Shown here in pieces: positions 26,859 to 39,769 of a DNA stretch of 63,707 nucleotides. How positions within the stretch are numbered: the stretch's first letter is position 1; each line of letters begins with the position of its first letter. The notes beneath the pieces are model-generated. The model did no database searches. It was not told the origin of the DNA and was given only the letters and a program-made list of their open reading frames with translations. The DNA lies in the NCBI GenBank assembly GCA_000827265.1, contig KN834810.1, forward strand, positions 218,904-282,610, written 5' to 3'. Origin of the DNA: Collybiopsis luxurians FD-317 M1. Lineage: Eukaryota; Basidiomycota; Agaricomycetes; Agaricales; Omphalotaceae. Made by a program: the position numbers and the translations under genes.

Positions 26859-29395
26859 ATGCCTGGTTCGTCGCCGGCTTCAGTGAAGACCGCACCAGAT
26901 GATCCTTTCGAGCAATTTCTCAAGCCACCACCCGGAGAAACCCCAGCGGACCGGGAATTACGGTTGGCTCAGGAAGAGGAGGCGCTGCGGATTAGTATGG
27001 CTATTGATGCCAGTATCAAAGCTGAACGCCAGGCCAGGAAGAAGGTGCGAATTGTGAGGTTGCTATTGCTGGGTCAGAGCGAATCAGGTATGTGATGTAT
27101 ATCTGCTGCTCGCTTTCAAACCAGAAACTGACTGGGCAGTAAAAGGGAAATCCACTACTTTGCGGCGTGAGCAGTCTCAAATTGATCATCTGCATTTCAT
27201 TTGCTCAAATCAGGTTAGAATTTCAAAGATTATACACGCCCACCGCGTTCCGAGAAGAAAGAATATTATGGCGTGCCGTTATTCAGCTCAACATTGTACG
27301 CTCAGTCCGAATCATACTCGATGCTCTCAATCGTCCTTCATCTCCCCCACTTTCCCCTTCTACCTCCCCCAAATCACATACCCGAAGCCTTCCTAACCAT
27401 CGGAAAAGACAGCAAACCTCCCAATTTGGAACTTCGTCCGAGACGTCGCAAACAGAGGAGTACTTTTCCGGTGTTCATTCAGGCAACGAAGTTTCCGATC
27501 ATGAAAGCGATTCCGAATCACATAATTCATTCCGCCTTGACCCCCCGGCTCTGGAAGCATTGAAAATGCGTCTCATACCCCTTCGGCACATTGAGGCTTT
27601 GCTCATAGCAAAGCTTGTTCCTCCGGATGAAGATGAAGCTACTCACCTGGCTGGACCTTCCCCTCCGGAGCAAACCTATCCACCATCCAACTCCAAGTCT
27701 TCATACAGAACACAAGAGATCTTCGTTCGACCAAATCGCGCATGGAAGGGCGGTTTGGCGCGTGCTAGAGTGCATTATTCCAGTTCTTCAGGTGTTCGCA
27801 GCAGTGAGGAAAGCGCGTCTGTGAACAGCGGTCGACCAATCAGTGCTGGAACTCTGGGTCTGGAGACCTCGGATGAGCCTCAAGAGGTATTGAACGCGTG
27901 CCGGTCCGATATTATGCTACTCTGGGCCGATAGAGGTGTCAAGGAGTTGCTTCATAGACGAAAAATAAGGTTGGAGGAATCTCCCGGATTGTACGTTTTG
28001 ACCTAGTATGTTCTAGTCTACTTTTTTTTTCTCATTCTGTTCGCTTCACAGTTTTCTAAACGATCTCGAACGTGTGACTTCATTAAAGTACATTCCGACC
28101 GACGGTTAGTACCCTAGATCCCTTAAACTCTGTCAAAAAAGGTTGAATCTTTCCACCAGATGATGTTTTAAAAGCGCGTCTGAAGACCGTCGGAGTCTCG
28201 GAGTACCGATTTCGGATGGAGGTGTCGACCGGAAAGGAAACAGGAACTTTATGGGATATCATTGATGTTGGCGGAAGCAGAAGTCAGGTATGTGTCGGCG
28301 GTCATTCTTTAAACCCGGTTTGGTTTAATCAACGCTTGCTCTACAGCGTCGTAAGTCGTTTTACTCACACTGTTATCACGTACCCTAAACTTGGTCACTT
28401 AGAAACCTGGGTGCCCTTTTTTGACGATGGTACGTACTTCCCATATACCTTTTCCGCCACCCGCTCTTGCTAAAGAATCAACCAGTTGATGCAAGTAAGC
28501 AGTACTTTCCCGTAATCCGTTACTGCTAGTCCCCCTAATGGTCTGGACCTTCAAGTTATCTTTCTTGCACCGATAAGTGGCTTTGATCAGGTCTTGGCGG
28601 AAGACCGCACCGTTAACCGGCTCGTACGTCCGGAGTGTTTCTCCATTGCTACAATAAAACTCATGTCCCGGCGCCGCTACAGGAAGATTCCGTCCTGCTA
28701 TGGAAATCGGTGTGCTCAAATAAACTTCTCGCAAACGTCGACCTGGTGTTATTCCTGAACAAGTGTGATATTCTGGATGTGAAGCTCAAAGCAGGTGTCA
28801 GGTACGCTTTCCGATCTCTTAAATTAGCTTCGTTTTCGACTCTAATGCCCTCTTCTTCCTTGGCTATCCGTTGTATTGGATAATAGGTTGGCGAAATATG
28901 TAAGAAGCTACGGTGATCGGGCTAATGACCTTGAGACGACCAGCAAGTGTAAGTGGTTCTCTTCTTACGTCGTGCAGTTCTGTGCCGCAGTCTGCCCATA
29001 CGACGGCGACCTATCGATGAAAGCCTATGGACATCAGCTTTATTCACGATCGCAATTTTCTCTCCCTCTATCTAGACCTTCGAAGCAAGTTTAGTGCTAT
29101 CCATCGAGAATATTCTCCGATCCCGCGAAAGTTTTACGCTTTTTGTACCTCTGTTACCGTAAGTCTGTGAGACGGAATCTCTGCTTTCACCTCGCAGTAA
29201 CTCGCTCTTCCCTAGGACACTGCCACAACCGCAGGAATAATCGCTAGTGGTACGTCCTTGTTCCCACACCCCGGCAGTTTACCTGCCTGCCAGGATTACC
29301 TGCTGATATGTTATGCTTCTCGCTTCTTCCACGGTCCTATTCTAGTGCGCGACATGGTCATTCGACAGCACCTCCGACAATCAAAACTTATGTGA
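26859..29395 (+). CDS. Large non-canonical G-protein alpha subunit
   Basis: Start ATG 26859 (MPGSSPASVKTAPDDPFEQF), stop TGA 29393-29395. G1 P-loop is GQSESGKST, split by the intron 27088-27145. Helical-domain start is FQRLYTPTAFREERILWRAV. A Ser/acidic-rich insertion of roughly 90 residues (SETSQTEEYFSG...) follows. Switch region: VTSLKYIPTDDDVLKARLKT. G3 is DVGGSRSQ rather than the usual DVGGQRSE. G4 is FLNKCD and G5 is CTSVTDT. The C-terminus is RQHLRQSKLM with no late Cys. There is no Met-Gly start, so no N-myristoylation is expected. The Gln normally needed for GTP hydrolysis is Ser here (AGC at about 28273). Agaricomycetes are known to have expanded, divergent G-alpha families. Partners are unknown. 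Confidence 0.88.
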
Positions 29396-31486
29396 TCTCT
29401 CCATTTATACAAACGCCACGATCTCCTTGCTTATCCTTCGGCTTCCTCCACTTTGGCATGCATCATAAATTGGCATTCTTGGATTTTTTTAATGAGTATC
29501 TCACACGTATCTGATATATCAACCTATACATTTCTAACTCGGCTGTTCCAACTTGTGTCATTCATTTTTAGTATGTAGAGCAATTTCTGCTGAACCTGTT
29601 TTAACGCCTGTACTCAAACCGAAGGGTTGGTACCTTACGAATTATCGCGCTATGTGCTATGTGCTTTTTCCCTTTCCCTCCGTGGTGTCGGTTGGTATTT
29701 TACGATCTAGGGCTTGGCCATTTTGGTCTGCTTTTTATTCGATGTACCTAGACGTGCTTTGTCTCTCATGCTCTTTACGCCCCCTCAGTCGCTGGATTTT
29801 TTCATACTCTTTCATTTACAGCTAATTATTGTATTCAATATTTGCGCTTCCCCCTGCAATGTATATCTAATACTCTTTTCTACATGAAAACCTCGGTATC
29901 CGTGCGTGTGTGGCTCAGATGGAATTTGAGAGAGGAGTGTCTTCTTCGATATCGATACTATTTCGAAGTATCGTTCGTTGTTTCGTAGTTCGGAATAGAA
30001 GGACGGCGAGGTGAGGTTAATCGACAAGGTCTCTTTCGCTAGATAACAGGGTCCAACAAACAAGCTGCCTCGCACCAAAGTACATACATTTCAATTATAT
30101 ATACTCTATACCCTCGTTCTTCCCTTTGAGCTCGCAAAACCCGCACCATTGACCGGTTCAAAGCATCTTGCATCCCATTTACGGCTTAGCTATCACCTGA
30201 TTTCAACGGAATTCGCATCTTTATCATTCACCTTTCCCTACCTGGCGGACCCCTCCCATTGACATTTCCGTCGTCCCCACAAGTGAAGCGATATCCAATA
30301 CCAAGTACTTCTGTATTTCCAACAAAGACATGGGACACATTCCCCCCGCGAAAGTTCCGGATCCGTGAGGGTACCGATGTATCGAGTAATTGAATGGGTG
30401 AATGGGTGAATGGGTCATTCGGATGTTATGTTATTGTTTACCTTCCCAAGCTTTTGTTGGGAGCACTCCCCCTCGGATGTTATCCATTTATATGTATGTT
30501 TAGACAGACAACAAACATAGGTAGCGAGACTGATTTACGTCAAAGGAGCGGAGGGGGGGGGGGGTTGGGGCGTTGAAGAAGTGTCTTTTTAGAAATTGAC
30601 TCAAGGTACCACACCCAGGAACTTTCAAACCTCGAGCACGGGTCTTTCAGAAGCACGTTGTGCGCGTGGGGTGGGGAGGGGGCGTTTCTGGAAATGCACG
30701 CTTACGGTAGTCCGCAGGTAGAATTTCAAGTAGAACCAATTGCATATATGTATGTAACATATAAAGTTGGGAGCTCCCCCCCTCCCTTCTGCAATTTCAA
30801 GCGCAGGTCTGATATGCTTTTGAGGGAACGGCAACGTTTTGAGTAAGGAAAGGAAAAAAAGAATCTCGAGCGAGATCTGGGGGATTGGAAAACTTCGATC
30901 TATTGAGTTTGTTTGACACAACTTTGTATTACTACGAGTAAACCCCTACACTGGCTCTCCCCCGGTTCCTTCCCCACTTCGCCACGATTCGTGGGGAGTT
31001 TCTATTCAGTAATAATAATAAGTGGATAACACGCCACGATAACTCTATGTGTTCTATTCAGTTTAGTCCCGCGGAGACTTTGGGTTATTCAGTATATCTG
31101 CGATGTGCGTGTATTCAAAATGGTGAAATCACGTCACGGACCGACGCTCCTCCCCTTCCCCCCCCCCAACATTCCCCCTTCCCCTTGGTCTGGTTAAAGC
31201 GTACTCACACGATGACCCGATATCTGTCCTTTCGCTAGGATCAAATCTAGGATACAGATTCTGAACAGAGCAGACCATGACGGTGGAATGACCTTATATA
31301 TTTGGAAGAGTGCATGATGATCAGACAAATACCCGATGCAAGTCCTAAAAATACATTGTCCATGCATGATATGTAGAGAGTAGAAATGTGAGGGGAGATG
31401 TGTAAAAAGGGAACAGGTTCCGCAGCGAGAAAAAAGGGATTCAGAGTATCCACAAAGAAAAAAGTATCTGGTATCATCGTATTTCG
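29396..31486. other. Intergenic, convergent 3' flanks, no gene recognised
   Basis: Both neighbours point into this 2.1-kb region. It holds T-rich stretches, a G-run at 30550-30564, a triple GAATGGGT(GA) tandem at 30392-30416 and C-runs at 31156-31176. None of the frames resembles a protein. Confidence 0.35.
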
Positions 31487-33028
31487 TCATGACTCAATGA
31501 CGACTTTCAGGACCATGCCCCCATTCTCATCCCTACCCCGTGCAAGAAGTTCGAAAGCCTCTTTAGTCTTGCTAAGCGGATATCGATGAGTGACCAATTT
31601 GGAGAGCTTCTGCGAGAAATCGGCATGTTTATCGAAGCCGCTTGAATCACCGTTCGTTCTTGCGGCAAGTTTGGATCCAGATAGAAGCTCGACGGCCTCG
31701 TTGTATGTATCGGCGTATCGGAAGCTACCGATGAGATCTACTTCTCGTGTTGCCGCTGCGGAGATGGGGAAGGAAGACACTACTGGGTTTCCCATTCCCA
31801 CTAGAGCAATACGTGCACCCAGGGTTGCGCACTGCAGGGAAAAGGTACGACGTCAGGAATAATAATAAAATCTGACGATTGGGAAAGGGAAACTTACAAA
31901 AACGCTCATGAGAACACAACCCTCGGCGCCAGTGCATTCGAAAACGACATCAAACCCGTCAGGTTCGTTGAAGATTGCCAACGCATTAGCAGCGTTCTCT
32001 TTCGCGCGACGAATGTTCTCCGGTTCTTTCGGATTAGGATCCGTCAAAGTGGTGGCGCCGGTTTTGGAAGGTAAAGGTAGGCAATAGGTACCGGTACCCT
32101 CACCATGAGTGAAACCTTCTCGGGCAGCAAAGGCAAGGCGATCATTGTTGATGTCAACTGCGCAGACGCGTTCAGCGCCTAACTCTTGTGCTAGGGCACA
32201 GGCAATAAGGCCGATGGCGCCGACGCCAAAGACGAGAACCTTTTTGCCTGCTGCCGAAGGGAAGTAAGCATTGGAGGAGGAAGAGGGGGAACCGGAGGAC
32301 GATGATGCGGCGACTAGTGAGGGATACGATGATGGAGGGCATATGCCAGCTCTGCGTGAAGCGTGAAGCAAGACGGAAAGGGGTTCAGTCAGGGCCGCTT
32401 GAGAGTAGGAAAGAGAATCCGGGATTCTAGGTTGGAAGAGAGTGATGATAAGACTCTTGTGCACGCTGTAGAAGAAAAAAAGAATAATAAACGTACGGAT
32501 GTAGGCACCAAGCTTCATGGTTTATTGTTTGTTGTAGCATTCCATCCCGATGGGGGAATGTTTTCGCACTTGAACAAAAGCGCAGATTTTTGCATAGGTT
32601 GTACCTGGAGTTGGAGCAGTGTTTGCAAGCATCCTTACCGGTTCTTTGAGAACCGTCAGAGTTGAGGGATCGGCACGGGATACCGCATTCGACTGCGACT
32701 CGCATGCCCACGCGCAAGTGAGGATACTGAGTTGCTACTCCTGGTCCGAGGGCGGTAATTATACCAGAAGATTCATGGCCGAGGACAAGAGGGGACCGTA
32801 TAGCAAAGTCGCCATTGCGACCTGCGATATAGTAATGCACTGGGGGAGAATGTTAAGTTTGAGGTCGAAATTTTGAGAGAAATTCTTACGATCACTTCCA
32901 CACAAACCGGTAGCTTTGACATCGAGCTGACATTGACCTGGTCCTGGCGCCCATAAGGAACGCGATTCGAGACGCAGGTCTTTTGGGCCGTGAAGGACGG
33001 CAGCCAGAGAGGTAGGTAAAGCAGGCAT
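31487..33028 (-). CDS. Medium-chain Zn alcohol (polyol) dehydrogenase
   Basis: Sorbitol/xylitol/arabinitol-dehydrogenase-like MDR enzyme, NAD(P)-dependent, cytosolic. Start ATG 33028 (MPALPTSLAAVLHGPKDLRL); stop 31489-31487 after GGMVLKVVIES. Catalytic-zinc ligands sit in GLCGSD (Cys) and GHESSG (His-Glu). The structural-zinc Cys cluster is in CKHCSNSRYNLC plus an upstream Cys. The Rossmann loop is GVGAIGL, followed by CAVDINNDRL. FCSSAKTFPHRDG resembles fungal polyol dehydrogenases. At least three introns are visible (one after CGSD, one after CLHP, one after CVLMSVF). A segment between GIPCR and CKHC (SLNSDGSQRTGKDA) is longer than usual and may hide another intron. Substrate is inferred only to subfamily. 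It is head to head with the SDR gene. Confidence 0.88.
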
Positions 33029-33491
33029 TGGGAAGGGTGTGGGAGTGGGGGGGGGGCAGTGGTTGAGTTGGGACTGGGTGATGAAGATGACCTAGGAAGA
33101 GGTCACATTTTCTCTTTATACTGTTGTAAACCTCGCAGTGTAATTTTAAATCCCAAGTTTCTCTGCGGACCGAGAGTGAAGAGGAGAAGATCTGGCATCA
33201 AATCTAAAGAATAACGGCAAGCCCCGACCGGTTTTACCATCAATTTCTATTCGGTCCGAAGTTCCGATGTTTGTCCCCCACACCGCAGACCGACGCTGTC
33301 CGACGCTGCCCCGATTCCAGTACTCGGAAAAAGTATTTTCTTCATCCTTTGCCACAAAAAATATCATAAAAGTTGGTTTTTACTCGGGCCGAGTTCCTCG
33401 AAGCCCCTAATCCCAAACTTTGTACATTTTCACCCAGCAGAAATACTTAAGCTTCAGAGTTGTCGATTCAATCAATTCTAACCTTCCTCAA
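33029..33491. promoter_or_regulatory. Divergent promoter with three CGG-N-CCG palindromes
   Basis: 463 bases shared by the polyol dehydrogenase (-) and the SDR (+). The inverted repeat CGG-N-CCG occurs at 33167-33173 (CGGACCG), 33252-33258 (CGGTCCG) and 33385-33391 (CGGGCCG). About 0.1 copies are expected by chance in this length at even base composition. CGG inverted repeats with a fixed spacer are the usual targets of fungal Zn2Cys6 dimers; the specific regulator is unknown. Confidence 0.5.
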
Positions 33492-34775
33492 ATGTCTTTC
33501 AATAACTCTTTGAATATTTTCTCCCTCAAAGGAAAGACCGCTCTTATAACCGGCGCGTCTAGGGGTTAGTTTGACTCCTTTCAACTGTCTAGAACGTTTC
33601 AATAGCTCCTTCCATAGGCATTGGCCGTGCTTGCGCCATTGCTCTAGCTCAGGCTGGGGCGAATATCTGTCTCGTTCTCCGCCCTCCTTCAAATCCATCT
33701 CAAGATGTCAATATCCCTTCGGCCGAATGGAAAGAAAACGAGGATCCTTACAGTTCATCAATCCCTACACTCTCCCTTCTATCTGCACTTTCCTTGAACT
33801 CCACGGGACCTGCAAAAGGAATTCACGTCTCATCCATATACGCAGACATTTCTGATACAAACAGTCCAGCTGATTCGGGATCGGGTAAAGTGTCTCTTTG
33901 GCCGCTTAAGTTTTGGACAATATGTTGATGTTACGCAATATTCTTCCTCCCAGGCGTCAAGTCTGTATTCCCTCGTGCTTTGAAAGTTGTACCAGGTGAA
34001 CAGATCGACATTCTTGTAAACTGTGCTGGTATCCAAAGACGCGCTCCCAGCGTGGAATTTCCAGAAAGCTATTGGGATGATGTGCGTATCTTACCGCCTC
34101 GTAGGTTATCTGTCCGTCCGGAGGTTTTTTCTGATGAACGCCATTCGTTCCAAAAGGTATTGAATACGAATCTAAAGTCACCTTTCATCCTAGCCCAAGC
34201 AGCTGGTCAGCACATGGTCCCAAGAAAGAGTGGGAAAATCATCAACTTCTGTTCGTTATTGACTTTTCAAGGTACTTTCAAACAAGGCTGGCAATCGGCT
34301 TCAAAAGAATTCAATCATCGACTTTAACTTTTTTTGACCGCTAGGAGGAATTACTGTTCCCGCATACGCCGCTTCTAAAGGTGGTTTGGGCCAGTTGACT
34401 AAAGCTCTCAGCAACGAATGGAGCTCTCAAGGTGTTCATGTCAATGGTATCGCTCCTGGATATATTGCGACGGACATGTAAGTTGTCAAGTCTACGTTTT
34501 TTCTTCGCTTGAAAAGCTGGCATTGACACATACGACTAGGAATGAAGCCTTACTCAATAATCCTACTCGTCTCCAGCAGCTAAACGATCGTATCCCTGCA
34601 CAACGTTGGGGCACCCCTCGAGATTTCGCTGGGCCAGTTATATTTCTGGCTAGTGAGGCCAGCAACTACGTCTGCGGCGAGATCTTGGTTGTCGACGGGG
34701 TAACAATCACACGTCAGATTCTATGCACCCTTTCACTAACGAGATTTCTCCTCTTAGGGCTGGATGGGACGGTGA
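33492..34775 (+). CDS. Short-chain dehydrogenase/reductase (KduD/FabG-like)
   Basis: Start ATG 33492 ([20 protein letters not shown]), stop TGA 34773-34775. Nucleotide-binding TGASRGIG is split by the first intron (GTTAGT...CCATAG). VNCAG, an active-site segment [15 protein letters not shown] and catalytic [14 protein letters not shown] follow, then [30 protein letters not shown] and VDGGWMGR. The closest pattern is 2-deoxy-D-gluconate 3-dehydrogenase / 2-dehydro-3-deoxy-gluconate 5-dehydrogenase. A roughly 50-residue insertion after CLVLRPP ([15 protein letters not shown]...) is longer than in bacterial members. Around five introns. Sharing a promoter with a polyol dehydrogenase fits sugar-acid or polyol use, but the substrate is inferred. 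Confidence 0.88.
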
Positions 34776-37352
34776 ACATTAAATGTCAAGTATCCATATA
34801 AGTCATTTACGCCCCTTCCCGCGAAACTCTTAGTCTCGTTGGTGGAGGAACGTATAAGGAAAGTCGTTTCGGGGTCCGGGAGTAATCATATTTGAAACGT
34901 ATTCGGTAACAATCTGCTTGAGACCATCTTGAAAACTTTTTCTGGAGCAAGAAATAAAAAAGAACTTCCCAAGCCTGAGGCCTGGTCTTTCGACGCCACG
35001 CTTCGGGCCTGAAAGGCCCGTTTAGAACCATTGGACTTTCGGACCGATTTCCGATCCTTAGATCAATAGCTCAGATTTGCGTTTGCGTCAGAACAAAAAC
35101 AAATTTACAATTGATCAAGTGCCGATACTACTCCTCCTGTAGAAGGTTCAAGCCGACATGTTCAGCCGTAACAAAAAAAGAAAAAAAAATATCATCGAAA
35201 ATAGTCTAGAACATTGCACGATCCGACCAACTTGCTCGTTCTCAACTTTGATAACTTTACTTTGTGGCGAAATCACTGTTAATTTCCGATGTCTGCCCCC
35301 CCTTCTCCGTCCCAACCACAGGCCTAATAGTTTCACCGCAGTTCTTCACGCGATTCCGAACCACCGCTGGTTCAATTCGGCAGTATTTAGCATACAGTAG
35401 AGTCGCATCGTTTCTGGGAAGGGCGTACTACTTGCTGGGTGGGGCCCCCAATTTCAGAATTCATCAGAACGTGTTACCCTCAAATGAACGCGTTATCTCA
35501 GGAAAACCCAGGCAAACAGCGAGATTTTATCTTGGTCCTATCCTTTTTGGCGATGCCTTGACCAACTTCATGCACGGACCTGTTTCCAGATTGATTTCGA
35601 AGAAATTCCATGTATACATTTATGTAGTGCAAAAAATCTTCGGAACACTTACGATAAATCCACACCTGATACCTAACCCCTCCGTCCCATGGAAATCTGT
35701 TGTAAAATGGGAATGTATGCGTATCTCGGGAAGTTCCTCGATCGTTTAGAGAACGTTTTCAGAGAACCGGGTGAATTGGGGGGTCCGTTATTCTAGGAAG
35801 GCAAAGTCTTTTCAGCGGAGTAATCTTGTGTAAGGGATCTTGGTATGTTTGTCTCACAGGGGTGGACAACTTTGGGATGGACCGTGAACGTTGGAGCGCA
35901 GGTTATGGGCCGAGATTCAAGCATACCGGATAACAGTCCCGAAAGAAGCCCCATGGCAAGGCACCCCCTCATAAATCCTCTGCTCGCACCGAGTATCTGG
36001 GATGATCAGCTAGGTTTGTCCGTATTTTAATTTCCTTTAATGACACACCTGGACAATGTTTTGCGGACTGTGGAAACTGAACACGGCCTGCGTGCACTGG
36101 TTGCTCCTCGGGTTTTGAAAACGCAGTTTCCCCAGCAAACACCAGATATCATTAACCTTGTTTGAACGGTCCCTAAGTGCTGGTATTCGGGTGGCAAGCT
36201 CAGCAGTCAGAAGCCACTGCTAACCTTGGACGTTTTCGCGCACTACCGCTTAGCAGCTAGGCACGACACGGCCGGAAATCTTGATATGAGCACTTCCTCC
36301 TTATCTCTTCGGATTCAGTCTTGCCGTAGTCAATCTTCTGTCTTGCACCATTTTCATGGAAGACTCCGACCAGCGCTAAGCTACGGACTAGCCGCCGGTG
36401 AGAATTGCAGGCCCGCATCATTTCAGAAATAATATTGAGGGTTCGGACTCCGCTGAGTTTTCCGTCCATTCTATTCCAGCTATGGATAGCTTCCGTCGGT
36501 TCATCAGCCAACCTTCACTCCGTTGATAATTGCTTTTACATTATCCCAGGAATACCAAAGTCTGCCAAGGGCTTGACGTGCGATCACTTGCCACTTGCTA
36601 GCTTGCTTTCCACGTCGCTCTTTAGGCGAAGTGTGCCTCTTGTAAAAATAAAAACTTGAAGGAAAAGAAATTTCTGTGGCGTTTGACAGTGGCATCCTTC
36701 CAGCAGATACGGACGGGAGTTTGAAAGTACTTGCCTTTGCCGTAATGACTACAGAATTTCAGTGAGCTTCGTTGAAAACTGATGAATAGAAAAATCGTAT
36801 GCCCAAGCCTCGCTTAATATTGAACGAAACCAAGTCCCGCCCGAAAACTATACCGCGGAAATTCTATAATTCTTAGTCCCACCTTGGCTCTGATCAAAGT
36901 TTTGATGCTTGTCCACCGAGCGACTTGTGCATAATGGTCGTTTCGTCACCGCCGATACTTTAAGAGATTTGCCGACCCTTCAGTGAACGAAGGCCAATTA
37001 ATCGCTGGCGCTTACGAATATGAGGAACTTCCAATGGACTTTTCGTAACCCGTTCGAGGATCCAGAACACGCTGTTATGAACTCTTCCCGGTTCAGTACA
37101 AAGGATTGAAACCGTCAAAGCCGCCCGCGTACGTCTTTATTCGGCAAAGTAGGCGCTCGCTCAACAACGCTTTTCAACAAGCTTTGCATTTCTTCTGGAG
37201 AAGTTGTTACTGCATATTCGGAGCTGGGACGGGGTAGAAGGCGGCCAAGACCGATCGAGAGGTGCGTAATTTCATCCTATTCGGAGGGAATTTTTTCAAA
37301 GTGGTTCTGAAGTCGATATCTACGACGCTGCTACGTACTAACTGTGCTACTT
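34776..37352. other. Convergent intergenic, no gene recognised
   Basis: SDR and CoA-transferase genes both end here. The longest open frame (35264-35749, +) matches nothing I know and lacks codon or motif support. A further CGGACCG palindrome lies at 35040-35046. No RNA gene or mobile terminus seen. Confidence 0.35.
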
Positions 37353-39261
37353 TTATGACCATTTTGGCGGATGGTCGTAACCTGCTGGCCTTGTTACATT
37401 CAACCAACCTCTCGTAGCCGTCTTATACGGCTCTATTCTTACTACTGGGCTTTGGGTCTTCACAGCTCCGAACGGAGTTTTTGCTGCTTCGTGCAGGAAA
37501 TCGGGCTCATTCCACAGATGTGAGTACAACCTCTGTATACTGCTGATGGCAGCTAGGCCCACTCGATCAAAATTGCTGTTATGACGAAGTTTCCGGATAT
37601 CCTGACCATGGGCGGTGACCATCGAGTTCCAAAGCGGCTCGGAGTAAGACCCAAGAGACATAAGCCAGTCGTTGTACTTTACGAGTGAAATGCTCGTAAA
37701 GTAGCTGCCCCCTTTAGTCAACCGGTGGTGTAAAGCGTTCAAAGTCGCAATGCATCCTAGTTCTCCTGCCCTGCAAAATAGGCTTTAGATCAGATCGTCG
37801 CCTCAAAACAAGATGTTAAGAGGTGGCACCCAAAATCGGCTAACGGAAATGGGGGAGGAACGGGCTCTTCCAAGCCTAATGCTTTCCCATTAGCCCAAGA
37901 TACCCCCGACACGGAATCTGAAATCTGCTGCCAACCAGGTCTAGAGCTCCAAAGGGTAAGTCTGGAACACGGAGCAAAGCGTGGTACCCTGACCTGTCTG
38001 ACCACTCCCCTCCTTCTCCGTAGCAGCTCTCTTTGACATAAACGAAACCTCGCTTGCCAGCGAAACGTTTCAGCAGATCGTTGGGCCCGTAGCCCAGTTT
38101 AGCAATAGCGCCAGGACGATACCCATCTACAATAACATCCACGTCTTCCAGCAAATTTTCGAACGCCTGTCTGCCTTCTTGACTTTTCAGGTCAAGATTG
38201 ATTGTACGTTTCCCAAAATTGAAATCTACTGCATAGTACGATTGGTCCGGAAGATTGCGACTCGTCACGCGTAAGACTTGCGCCCCGTATTCTGCGAGAG
38301 TTCGAGTTATAACTGGGCCAGCAATCACTCGAGTCAGATCAAGGATCTTGACACCAGACAGAATATTGGGACCATCCGGAGAAAGCTTCAAAGGTGGTGA
38401 AGTACTTTCAAGTTGATCTAACTCAAAGAGTGGTTTCGAAGATATATGTTTCCCCTAAATACAGTGAGTCGTTTTTCGTCTGACAGCCATATTCACGCAC
38501 GTGGGAAGTAGCCAGAAACTCTTCCCGCGTCAAGCAAGGTGACCCAGCTTCTTTAATAGTCCTGATGATTGCTTCCAATTCGTCAGTTGTGAGTTGCTGA
38601 GTATGCTCTGCGATCACTTTTTGCGCCGCTTGATATTCGTTCCTTTCTTCGTCGTACGGCGGCAGCCCCAGTGCCTCCAAGGTGGGAGTCGCATTCAAAC
38701 TAGTAGAAAAAATCCTTTTGAGCTCTTTCCTCCAACCTGATTCTGCTTTACCTTGCATGCAAATGGTAAAATCGACCTTCCTTTGTACGATAGATATTGG
38801 TAAGCATTCGCCGGTACACATTGCTGTATACATGATTGAGATCGGTATCTGACCCGCCTCTTCAGTCTCTTCCCGGAGTTACTGGAACATGATATATGTA
38901 ACATACCTACGATCTTCTTTCTCATTTCTGGATTCCATTTTGGCAGGTCGTCAGCCGTAGAGAGAAAGCTCATCGCTGGGAATAAAGCTGCATGATTACA
39001 ATTTACCGAAGCTTTGAGGTCTTGGTCAAGACCAAAGCGTTCCTTGCATAGAGCGACTGCAATGATACCCTCAAGGGCTTTCAGAGCTGCGAAAGATTCG
39101 TGGGCCTTCAGGACAATGGGAATTAGAGGTTCCGAGGAGTCTCCAAGAAAGTCAACGTATTCGAGTCCCTTGGCACGGACTTCTGGCAGTACAGGCAAGT
39201 TATTCTCAAATGCTGACAATAGTACCTGCTTGGTAGTTTCGATGGTGGAGTATGAGGACAT
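37353..39261 (-). CDS. CaiB/BaiF type III CoA-transferase
   Basis: Transfers CoA between carboxylic acids; the substrate is unknown. Start ATG 39261 (MSSYSTIETTKQVLLSAFEN). The N-terminal half has DLPKWNPEMRKKIVG and LEALGLPPYDEERNEYQAA. The second half opens with ILSGVKILDLTRVIAGPV, the usual opening of the CaiB fold, then LRVTSRNLPDQSYYAVDFNFGKRTINLDLK, DVDVIVDGYRPGAIAKLGYG and FVYVKESCYGEGGEWSDRSG. An intron joins this to PGWQQISDSVSGVSWANG (acceptor CTCTAG). LNALHHRLTKGGSYF and a C-terminal helical part end at 37353. This two-part fungal form is longer than bacterial enzymes of about 400 residues. It is divergent from MFS-2 with 508 bases between starts. Confidence 0.88.
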
Positions 39262-39769
39262 GCTTTCGGATTTATTGCCGCGAGTGGTCGCAGGTCGCTA
39301 ATAAATCATACAGACGTGGGAGATGACCAAGAATTTAGTTGGTCTAGTTCACAAGGTTCCCCCATGAGACAGAGCCGGGACGTCCTCCCGAAGGTCTACA
39401 TTAGTACGTGGAGTCACAGGCCACTTACTTCCAGTACTTGGTAAACCTTGGTATATTTGTAACGCGTTGAAGATTGACCTTCTTGCACTGAGATTGCGCC
39501 AAAGAGGATCTTCTCAGTATCTGGTCCGGTCCGACTCTCAGGTGCAGCGCGATTCGAAGTACTCCGCCACTTCGCGCCTCGACGAACTCGGGGTACAACG
39601 GTACAACGTTCGGCCGACTCTACATCATCCGGAGACGTAACATTTGTGCGCCTTTATTGTTCCCACCGATAAACATCATACACTCTGTGGTCATGGGGTC
39701 GAGAAACGAGCCATCTACGGGTTATTTAATCCTTCTTATGGTTGGGTTTCATTCCCCTGGCATTTAAAG
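39262..39769. promoter_or_regulatory. Divergent promoter of CoA-transferase and MFS-2
   Basis: 508 bases between two divergent starts. One CGGTCCG palindrome lies at 39527-39533, the same CGG-N-CCG pattern as in the promoter at 33029-33491. CATTTAAAG just before the MFS-2 start codon is AT-rich but too close to be a TATA box. Confidence 0.4.

Noticed and set aside
35264..35749. 161-codon plus-strand frame
   Set aside because: No recognisable domain and no supporting splice or promoter signals; the length can arise by chance.
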